Shown: positions 1 to 4,480 of the stretch, piece by piece | Numbering within the stretch: position 1 is the first letter of the stretch | Layout of the letters: every line of letters starts with the position of its first letter | Assembly: GCA_964544955.1 (NCBI GenBank) | Contig: CAZJEB010000020.1 | Location: forward strand, 1 to 14,320 | DNA: 14,320 nt | Origin: JAAZPT01 sp964544955 | GTDB taxonomy: Bacteria > Bacillota > Clostridia > Christensenellales > Aristaeellaceae | Reading direction: 5' to 3' | Program-made: the position numbers and the translations under genes | Notes under the pieces: generated by a model | Seen by the model: the letters and a program-made list of their open reading frames with translations, nothing else | Databases searched by the model: none | Told to the model about the DNA's origin: nothing

Positions 1-77
1 AGGAGTGATTACATGGATAATAAAGATAAGATCTATGATACTAGCGAAGTTCAAGCAAAGCTAGATGCATTAAAAAC
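1..77 (+). repeat. Direct repeat, copy 1 (start of family A gene)
   Basis: Bases 1-77 are identical to 2568-2644. The repeat covers the ribosome binding site AGGAGTG, the spacer and the first 21-22 codons of both family A genes. It begins at the window edge, so it may extend further left. Past base 77 the copies remain clearly homologous but diverge. This pattern suggests either a recent duplication followed by uneven divergence, or gene conversion limited to the 5' end. Confidence 0.95.
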
Positions 78-351
78 TGCTACAAATGATGAAATTGTAA
101 AAGCTTTATATAGTGGCTTTATGGTTGTGCAAGTTTTGGCAACATTTTATACAGTTAAAAATAATATAAGGACAGATGAGGCTAGAATAGCGCTTGAAAA
201 ATTAGCTAAGGATGATCGCAGATTTTGGAAGCCTTATAAGGTATCAGATCATGCTATAGCTGCTTTAGATGTATTGGGATTTAAACCTTATATTGGAGAT
301 AGTGAAGAGATTAAGCGATTTATAGATTGTAAAATGGATATAGGTTTATAG
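13..351 (+). CDS. Small protein of unknown function, family A copy 1
   Basis: 112-aa protein of unrecognised family. The start follows AGGAGTG at 1-7 with normal spacing. The sequence is soluble-looking, has no signal peptide or membrane segment, and appears mostly helical with two or three amphipathic helical units (for example residues 16-30, 50-66 and 79-88), possibly HEAT-like. A paralogue lies at 2580-2929 and has the same length once its frameshift is corrected. A strong terminator follows at 384-415, so this is the last gene of a transcript coming from the left. A small, highly charged, tandemly duplicated gene in a row of unrelated small genes is typical of immunity proteins of polymorphic toxin loci. 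That role is inferred from context only. Confidence 0.8.
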   Translation: MDNKDKIYDTSEVQAKLDALKTATNDEIVKALYSGFMVVQVLATFYTVKNNIRTDEARIALEKLAKDDRRFWKPYKVSDHAIAALDVLGFKPYIGDSEEIKRFIDCKMDIGL

Positions 352-383
352 GTATATGATTAAATTAAGATCCTTAGTATAAG

Positions 384-415
384 AAGTTTACTAACTATGT
401 TGGTAAACTTTTTTT
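384..415 (+). terminator. Rho-independent terminator after family A gene
   Basis: Arms 384-395 and 399-410 form a 12-bp stem with one T-G wobble and the loop TAT. The stem runs directly into a seven-T tract at 409-415. It lies 32 nt downstream of the stop at 351. Confidence 0.85.
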
Positions 416-541
416 GTTGTGTAAAAATGGTGAGTAATGGAAAGAATTTTTGGGGTTTTTTGGCAGTGTACTATTAAAGGTACAAGGTAAATGGTAAGAT
501 ATAGGTAGATGAAGATACTTGTAGAAAATGGAGAATATAAT

Positions 542-841
542 ATGGGTAAAATATATACAAAAGAAGAGTTTTTAGAGTTTTATAAGGAAAATTTAATTAA
601 AGATCCAGGTGCACATTATGAATTTGATTACAAAGGAAAAAAATTTATGATATTACCTTGCGGAGTATTAGAGCATGAGGACGGCCAATATTCAAATGGT
701 ATACAAGATTTAATGTGTAAAGAATATAAATTGCTTTTGAAGGGAAAAGTTGGTGACCCTTTTTGGGTGTTATATAACTTTATGATAGACGGAAAACCGT
801 TTATTGAGAGGATTGAGGAGTGCATATTGGAAGCTTATTGA
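542..841 (+). CDS. Small protein of unknown function, family B copy 1
   Basis: 99-aa acidic soluble protein. The ATG at 542 is chosen because GGAG at 530-533 sits 8 nt upstream. An in-frame ATG at 509 has no comparable site and would add 11 residues. The gene is paralogous to 2257-2532: both have an N-terminal EF-L-E helix, a YKGK/YKGR turn followed by a beta strand, a variable middle, and the C-terminal pattern W-x-LYN-x-x-IDG-x-P-x-I ending in EC. The alternating strands and IDG turn suggest a small alpha/beta fold. The family is not recognised. Immunity protein is a reasonable guess from neighbourhood and duplication, not from a motif. Confidence 0.75.
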   Translation: MGKIYTKEEFLEFYKENLIKDPGAHYEFDYKGKKFMILPCGVLEHEDGQYSNGIQDLMCKEYKLLLKGKVGDPFWVLYNFMIDGKPFIERIEECILEAY

Positions 842-888
842 TATTACTAGTATTTTATTAAAAAATTATGATATGAAAATTAATATAA

Positions 889-1070
889 AAGATAAAAGAA
901 TGGTCTATAGTGTATGGCTTCAAAGAAGGAATACATCCTGATGATTATGAAAATATAGAGCAAATAATTATTTCTATGATATATTTTGCATGGAAAAGCA
1001 AGAGTCTGAATGGTTTTTGTTATTTAAGAAGTTTATTGGCACTTTAAAAAAGAAAAATATTATTATTTAA
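889..1070 (+). pseudogene. Probable decayed small gene (frameshifted relic)
   Basis: No intact gene lies between 842 and 1108. An open frame from 889 reads protein-like residues (KIKEWSIVYGFKEG, then HPDDYENIEQIIISMIYFA) with no start codon in reach. At about 985-992 the protein-like sequence moves to another frame that reads MEKQESEWFLLFKKFIGTL (ATG at 990) and stops at 1070. The two segments together look like the 3' part of one small charged gene damaged by an indel and lacking its 5' end. No family is recognised and the interpretation is moderate to weak. Confidence 0.4.
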
Positions 1071-1108
1071 TTAGTGTGGATGGAATTTACTAAAGAAGGT
1101 GATTGGTA

Positions 1109-1348
1109 ATGCGATGGTATTATAAAAAAATAGAGTTTAATAATAATCTATACATATATGCTTATTCGCATGAGGATAAAGCTTATGATGGCGTAATAGA
1201 ATACAATAACAAAACCCAGGAAGGAAAAGTTATTAAACCATGCAAAGATGATATTGGTTCTATATTTGCCCAAGATTGGAGTTATAGTAACTTTTATAAA
1301 GTGATAAGGGAGAACTTTCCAGATGAGAGAGCAGTTATAACGGGTTAA
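1109..1348 (+). CDS. Small hypothetical protein, 79 aa
   Basis: The ATG at 1109 follows AAGGTGA at 1096-1102 with 6 nt spacing. A TTG six bases further up would add two residues but fits the ribosome site less well. The product is rich in aromatic residues (MRWYYKKIEF, then NNNLYIYAYSHEDKAYDG) with an apparent beta-hairpin start. No membrane segment, signal or known motif is seen. The stop at 1348 is 16 nt before the next start, so it is probably cotranscribed with 1365-1574 and 1576-1875. Function unknown; it fits the immunity-like small-gene array by context. Confidence 0.65.
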   Translation: MRWYYKKIEFNNNLYIYAYSHEDKAYDGVIEYNNKTQEGKVIKPCKDDIGSIFAQDWSYSNFYKVIRENFPDERAVITG

Positions 1349-1364
1349 ATAGGAGGAAAGTTAA

Positions 1365-1574
1365 ATGTCAAAAATAATACCAAAGGAAAAACTTGATGCA
1401 ATTATTAAGGAATACAGCAGAGGCGATGGATATTATGATGGAATACCACCTTGTGTTACTAGTTTAACTGATGAAGAATTTGAAGAATATGCTAGAATGG
1501 TAGAAAATGGAGAATTGGAAATAGAAAGAAAATATGAATGGCTAGATGATAAAAACATAAGAAAGGAAAAATAA
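1365..1574 (+). CDS. Small acidic hypothetical protein, 69 aa
   Basis: Preceded by AGGAGG at 1351-1356, one of the best ribosome binding sites in this region. The product is strongly charged: KIIPKEKLDAIIKEY at the start, a central SLTDEEFEEYARMVENGE helix, and a lysine-rich end. It is probably a small helical protein without membrane segments. It ends one base before the ATG of the next gene at 1576, indicating coupled translation. No family recognised. Confidence 0.7.
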   Translation: MSKIIPKEKLDAIIKEYSRGDGYYDGIPPCVTSLTDEEFEEYARMVENGELEIERKYEWLDDKNIRKEK

Positions 1575-1575
1575 A

Positions 1576-1875
1576 ATGAAAGTTAAGTATATTGGAAAAA
1601 CGGATTTCCCTTATTTAAAACATGGAGAAGTATACAGCGTAATGTCTATTGAAGAGGACCTATATAGGATTTATTGTGAATTGTGTAATGAAGATTATCT
1701 GTTTTCAATGGGTAGATTTGAAATAATAGATGATAGCGATAGAGAAGAAATTACATTAACAAGGGCGCAGTTGGTAGAAATAGGGAAAAAACACTTACTT
1801 GAAAGAAATATAAACTTAGATGAAGATGATGAATCAGCCCCAATAGTAGAAGAAAATTTAAAAGTTTGGGTATAA
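1576..1875 (+). CDS. Small protein with beta-barrel-like N-terminus, probably frameshifted
   Basis: 99 aa as read. Residues 1-50 (MKVKYIGKTDFPYLKHGEVY, then SIEEDLYRIYCE and FEII) have the look of a small SH3-like barrel of the KVKYIG-x-x-D type common in Firmicute small-protein arrays; this is a recalled resemblance, not a database hit. After TLTRAQLVEIGKKHLLE the frame stops abruptly at 1873-1875. The +2 frame from 1875 continues with protein-like residues (KAVDFNTYIDEGNMKSKHLK, then WRVGVL) to a TGA at 1953-1955. That stop overlaps the next gene's ATG as ATGA. Adding one base near 1873-1875 would give a 126-aa protein. It therefore probably carries a single-base deletion or a sequencing error. 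Confidence 0.65.
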   Translation: MKVKYIGKTDFPYLKHGEVYSVMSIEEDLYRIYCELCNEDYLFSMGRFEIIDDSDREEITLTRAQLVEIGKKHLLERNINLDEDDESAPIVEENLKVWV

Positions 1876-1951
1876 AAGCCGTTGATTTTAACACCTATAT
1901 TGATGAGGGAAATATGAAATCTAAGCATTTAAAATGGAGAGTTGGTGTGTT

Positions 1952-2230
1952 ATGACTGGTAAAAGAAAAAAGTATATAAAAAATAGCTGTAAAATGAAAC
2001 TACCTGAAGAAAGCTTGCAGTTTATACTATCCGAAATAATAGATTATGCTAATGATAGGAACAAACTAAGTGCAGAAGATGGCAACCTAACACAAGACTT
2101 CATTGATGGAGTGCAGGCGGCATATCAAGAAATAATAAATGTAATAAGGAATGAAATTGAGAATAGAGGCTATACTGTGGAGGATTTGGGCTTTAAAGCA
2201 AGTGATATACCAGATATATTAAACAAATAA
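1952..2230 (+). CDS. Small helical hypothetical protein, 92 aa
   Basis: The ATG at 1952 is preferred because it forms an ATGA overlap with the ancestral stop of the upstream gene, a usual operon junction. GGAG at 1936-1939 is 12 nt away, which is loose. An upstream in-frame ATG at 1934 would give 98 aa. The product is mainly helical: a basic N-terminus, PEESLQFILSEIIDYAN, then DFIDGVQAAYQEIINVIRNE and the tail TVEDLGFKASDIPDIL. No catalytic motif, signal or membrane segment. Function unknown. Confidence 0.65.
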   Translation: MTGKRKKYIKNSCKMKLPEESLQFILSEIIDYANDRNKLSAEDGNLTQDFIDGVQAAYQEIINVIRNEIENRGYTVEDLGFKASDIPDILNK

Positions 2231-2256
2231 GCACTTTTAAGAGGTAAATATATGAT

Positions 2257-2532
2257 ATGGATAAAGAAATAAAAAAGGGATTTAAGCAAGAGTTTTTAGA
2301 AGAATTTGCAGAGTATATTCAATATTGCCCAATGGATTTTTATATATCATATAAAGGAAGACCGATATTCATAGTGGGTATACCTGAAGGATACTCAATA
2401 CAACATAGTAAAGAAGATAGCACAATATTGATGTCTGGCAAACCAGATGATGATTATTGGATATTATACAATTATAAAATTGATGGAGTTCCATTAATTG
2501 ATTTGCTTGATGAATGCGAGTGGTTAGATTAA
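2257..2532 (+). CDS. Small protein of unknown function, family B copy 2
   Basis: 91-aa acidic protein paralogous to 542-841. It shares the N-terminal EFLEEF helix, YKGR followed by a hydrophobic strand (IFIVGIP), and the C-terminal block W-x-LYN-x-x-IDG-x-P-x-I with a final EC pair. The middle differs strongly, so the copies diverged long ago, unlike the 5' ends of the A genes. The ATG at 2257 follows GAGGT at 2241-2245. An ATG at 2252 opens a frame that stops after a few codons. It sits 47 nt upstream of family A copy 2, so the B-A pair here mirrors the A-B pair at the left edge. Confidence 0.75.
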   Translation: MDKEIKKGFKQEFLEEFAEYIQYCPMDFYISYKGRPIFIVGIPEGYSIQHSKEDSTILMSGKPDDDYWILYNYKIDGVPLIDLLDECEWLD

Positions 2533-2567
2533 TAACCTAAGTGTTCTTTATAGGATATCACTAAAAA

Positions 2568-2644
2568 AGGAGTGATTACATGGATAATAAAGATAAGATC
2601 TATGATACTAGCGAAGTTCAAGCAAAGCTAGATGCATTAAAAAC
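2568..2644 (+). repeat. Direct repeat, copy 2 (start of family A gene)
   Basis: Identical to bases 1-77; see that entry. The identity begins exactly at the left edge of the window for copy 1. The sequence left of 2568 therefore cannot be compared, and the true length of the duplicated block is unknown. Confidence 0.95.
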
Positions 2645-2929
2645 AGCCACTAATGATGAAATAGTAAATAGTTTATATAGTGGTTTTATGATGGTGCAAG
2701 TTTATGCAACATTTCACGTGGTTAAAAACAATATAAGGACGGACGAGGCAAAAGAAGCGCTTGAAAAATTAGCTAAGGATGATCGTATATTTTGGAATCC
2801 TTGGAAAGTATCATATCCTGCTATAGCAGCTTTAGACCTGTTGGGATTTGAACATTATAGTGGGGATATAGTGGGGATAATGACGAGATTAAGCAATTTA
2901 TAGAATGGAAAATGGATATTTGGTCATAA
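2580..2929 (+). pseudogene. Family A copy 2, frameshifted by an 11-bp tandem duplication
   Basis: Paralogue of 13-351. As the DNA stands, the frame stops at 2903 (107 aa) with a C-terminus unlike copy 1 (IVGIMTRLSNL). Bases 2856-2866 (TATAGTGGGGA) are repeated exactly at 2867-2877. Removing one 11-bp unit restores the frame through NDEIKQFIEWKMDIWS to a stop at 2927-2929. The result is 112 aa, the same length as copy 1 and matching its end (SEEIKRFIDCKMDIGL). The altered protein may still be made, because only about the last 20 residues change. The ribosome site AGGAGTG and start are identical to copy 1. A terminator follows at 2945. Confidence 0.85.
2856..2877 (+). repeat. 11-bp tandem duplication inside family A copy 2
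   Basis: Two exact back-to-back copies of TATAGTGGGGA. The length is not a multiple of three, so it shifts the reading frame. The type of event suggests polymerase slippage, and it could revert by deletion of one unit. Confidence 0.95.
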
Positions 2930-2944
2930 TTGAATAAAATATAT

Positions 2945-2970
2945 AAGCAAGCCTAACAAGCTTGCTTTTT
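2945..2970 (+). terminator. Rho-independent terminator closing the small-gene array
   Basis: Perfect 8-bp stem AAGCAAGC (2945-2952) with GCTTGCTT (2960-2967), loop CTAACAA, running into a five-T tract ending at 2970. It lies just after the ancestral stop of family A copy 2, as expected for the end of the transcript. Confidence 0.85.
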
Positions 2971-3115
2971 GATTGGGGCTTAGGGGATGATTTAAGCAAT
3001 ACCAGACAAGGTTGAAGAGGGGCAGCAAAAGGGGATGTTTTAGCAGGAATATTGGAGGAATTGGGTTAATGTATAAAAGTTAAAATGGATATAGGTTTCT
3101 ATTTTAACCATTTTT
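2971..3115 (+). other. Intergenic stretch with possible coding relics
   Basis: No intact gene. One frame at 2996-3043 reads AIPDKVEEGQQKGMF. This recalls the KVE-x-GQQ-GKH linker before C-terminal toxin domains in polymorphic toxins, from memory of that motif. Another frame at about 3028-3069 reads KGDVLAGILEELG. Bases 3082-3098 repeat exactly the 17 nt at 331-347 that encode the KMDIG end of family A copy 1. An 8-bp inverted repeat (3079-3086 with 3101-3108) lies over this. Together they suggest broken pieces of older cassettes. Each is short and could be chance. Confidence 0.35.
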
Positions 3116-3118
3116 ATG

Positions 3119-3147
3119 TTGTTTTTATTTTCCGTGTATGTTACTAT
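3119..3147 (+). promoter_or_regulatory. Likely sigma-A promoter for the small membrane protein
   Basis: TTGTTT at 3119-3124, a 17-nt spacer, and TACTAT at 3142-3147. TG at 3139-3140 makes an extended -10. It lies about 40 nt upstream of the 3188 start, with the ribosome binding site in between. Confidence 0.5.
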
Positions 3148-3187
3148 TTTAAATAAATATTTTATATTAAGTCATGGAGGTGAAGCT

Positions 3188-3493
3188 ATGTTTAATAATC
3201 TACCTGCTGTATTTGCTGAAGGCTTACCTAATAGTATTAATAGCTTAAATAGTACAAGTACAATTAATGCTGTGGATAAGTTTTTTAGTGATAGTAAAAA
3301 TGTGATATCAGTTTTATTTGGTTTTTCTGCAATTGTACTACTTGTCTTTTTTATAATTAATATTGTATTTGCAATCTTATGTTATAAATTGGCACACAAA
3401 AAAGGTTATACAGGTTATTTTTTTACTGGTATGTTTTTAGGATTTTTAGGGTTTTTATATGTAATTGGATTACCAGATAAATCTAAACTATGA
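3188..3493 (+). CDS. Small two-helix membrane protein
   Basis: 101 aa. The ATG at 3188 follows GGAGGTGA at 3177-3184. An in-frame ATG at 3116 has no ribosome site and overlaps the promoter, so it is rejected. Residues 1-40 are polar and serine/asparagine-rich. A long hydrophobic helix follows (about 43-68, FGFSAIVLLVFFIINIVFAI), then a short basic loop (AHKKGYTGYF) and a second glycine-rich hydrophobic segment (about 77-94), ending in PDKSKL. The basic loop suggests its side faces the cytoplasm. The KGYTGYFFTGMFLGFLG block resembles small membrane proteins of unknown role in Firmicutes. It is a single-gene unit with its own promoter and terminator. Function unknown. Confidence 0.75.
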   Translation: MFNNLPAVFAEGLPNSINSLNSTSTINAVDKFFSDSKNVISVLFGFSAIVLLVFFIINIVFAILCYKLAHKKGYTGYFFTGMFLGFLGFLYVIGLPDKSKL

Positions 3494-3498
3494 ATAAC

Positions 3499-3527
3499 AA
3501 AAAAGCACGTGAAATACGTGCTTTTTT
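3499..3527. terminator. Bidirectional Rho-independent terminator
   Basis: A12-bp perfect stem: AAAAAAGCACGT (3499-3510) pairs with ACGTGCTTTTTT (3516-3527), loop GAAAT. The A run on one side and T run on the other allow termination in both directions. It closes the gene at 3188-3493, and it may also stop the convergent minus-strand gene that ends at 3619, about 90 nt away. Confidence 0.85.
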
Positions 3528-3618
3528 GTTGATGTTTTATTGCTTTACTCCAACAAATAATCAAGTAAGTTATTGTTATTTAAACATATAGAATTAATAT
3601 TATTAACTAAAGTTGCAA

Positions 3619-4167
3619 TTATATTATTGTATATACCTCATTACATAATTTAACATATTCAATGTTTTTATCTCCAGTAAATTTTTCGTCTTTATTAAAT
3701 GGGGTTATCCAGGCAGTAGTTTTTAACCTACAGCCAGCAAGTAAGTGACTCATAAGGTAAGTGTTTGAGTTGTTTATTTGGGCATATTGATATGGTAAAA
3801 ATACGGATAAAACATAATCAACACAACCATTGGCGTTTGAAATTCTATATATGCTTCTATTACTAACGTTATTATCCTCATCGGGAACATAGCCATAAAC
3901 AAAAAATGTATAAGCACCTATTTTATGTACATAGCCAGTTGTAAGCATGGTTATATTTTCGGATATCTTAAATTTTTCTTTTGCGTGAGCTACATTATAA
4001 TTTTTTAGGGCTTGTTTTGTGCTTTCTATGGCATATACTTTACAGGGCAAGCTATTTAAGTTATTTATAGATTCTTCGTTGAGGCCCGCAATACTTATTA
4101 CTATGTCGTTTGATTGTATTGTATTAATTTCCTTAATAGAATTTGTGTTGCTAATTATGTAAATCAT
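3619..4167 (-). CDS. Protein of unknown function, divergent from cas3
   Basis: 182 aa. The start at 4167 is chosen because AAAGGAG lies 5-6 nt upstream on the minus strand. A TTG at 4182 is possible but lies within that site. The N-terminus (MIYIISNTNSIKEIN, then NDIVISIAGLN) looks like alternating strand and helix, as in a small Rossmann-type fold. The middle is beta-rich (GYVHKIGAYTFFVYGYVPDE), and the C-terminal half has no membrane segment. Cysteines are at 42, 115, 146 and 175, without a CxxC pair. It is not a recognised Cas or regulator family. It is transcribed away from the cas operon and shares a control region with it, so an accessory or regulatory link is possible but unsupported by any motif. 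Confidence 0.7.
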   Translation of the reverse strand: MIYIISNTNSIKEINTIQSNDIVISIAGLNEESINNLNSLPCKVYAIESTKQALKNYNVAHAKEKFKISENITMLTTGYVHKIGAYTFFVYGYVPDEDNNVSNRSIYRISNANGCVDYVLSVFLPYQYAQINNSNTYLMSHLLAGCRLKTTAWITPFNKDEKFTGDKNIEYVKLCNEVYTII

Positions 4168-4235
4168 AGGAGCTCCTTTCAAATTAAGAGGGAAGTTAAG
4201 AAATATAAATTATTTTAAATTGTTGTATTGTAATT

Positions 4236-4264
4236 ATTATAAAGCAAAAAAATTGAATAATCAA
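4236..4264 (-). promoter_or_regulatory. Sigma-A promoter for the minus-strand gene
   Basis: Read on the minus strand: TTGATT (4264-4259), a 17-nt spacer containing a seven-T run, and a perfect TATAAT (4241-4236). It lies about 65 nt upstream of the start at 4167. The inverted repeat at 4263-4300 touches its -35 end. Confidence 0.7.
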
Positions 4265-4300
4265 GTGTTTATTGACCGATTAAAAGGACAATAATCACTT
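4263..4300. promoter_or_regulatory. Imperfect inverted repeat, candidate operator between divergent promoters
   Basis: AAGTGTTTATTGACC (4263-4277) and GGACAATAATCACTT (4286-4300) are inverted copies matching at 13 of 15 positions, around GATTAAAA. The left arm overlaps the -35 element of the minus-strand gene. A further CACTTTTAA (4296-4304) is matched in inverted form by TTAAAAGTG at 4361-4369, next to the expected start of the cas transcript. The arrangement suits a DNA-binding protein that controls one or both promoters. No protein partner is identified. Confidence 0.5.
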
Positions 4301-4346
4301 TTAAAATTAAAACTTATATGTTACAATTATATCAATTTATAAATAA

Positions 4347-4355
4347 TGTTATAAT
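4347..4355 (+). promoter_or_regulatory. Extended -10 promoter of the cas operon
   Basis: TGT at 4347-4349 directly precedes a perfect TATAAT at 4350-4355, forming the TGnTATAAT extended -10. At 17 nt upstream the -35 position holds TTATAT (4327-4332), a poor match, as is common for extended -10 promoters. Transcription would begin near 4362, leaving a leader of about 120 nt before cas3. Apart from the elements listed and the ribosome site near 4464-4476, nothing else is seen in 4183-4480. Confidence 0.55.
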
Positions 4356-4480
4356 ACATATTAAAAGTGGCGCTTGATGAAATGTAATATAAAATAAAAA
4401 TTACAATCTAAACCATAGTTTTGTTAATGCTTAATTAATAGTGAATGATAATCAAATTTGAATAGGAGATAGAGGTATAT

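Noticed and set aside
460..474. Promoter for family B copy 1 (TTGGCA near TACTAT)
   Set aside because: The spacing of the hexamers is far too short and no suitable -10 lies 16-18 nt from TTGGCA.
1..3115. Prophage or insertion sequence as the source of the small-gene array
   Set aside because: No integrase, transposase, terminal inverted repeats or phage structural genes are present in the window.
3116..3187. Longer N-terminus for the small membrane protein starting at 3116
   Set aside because: No ribosome binding site, and it overlaps the promoter; GGAGGTGA before 3188 decides the start.
4441..4470. Fur-box-like GATAATCA before cas3
   Set aside because: Matches only part of one half-site and lacks the inverted partner; likely chance in AT-rich DNA.
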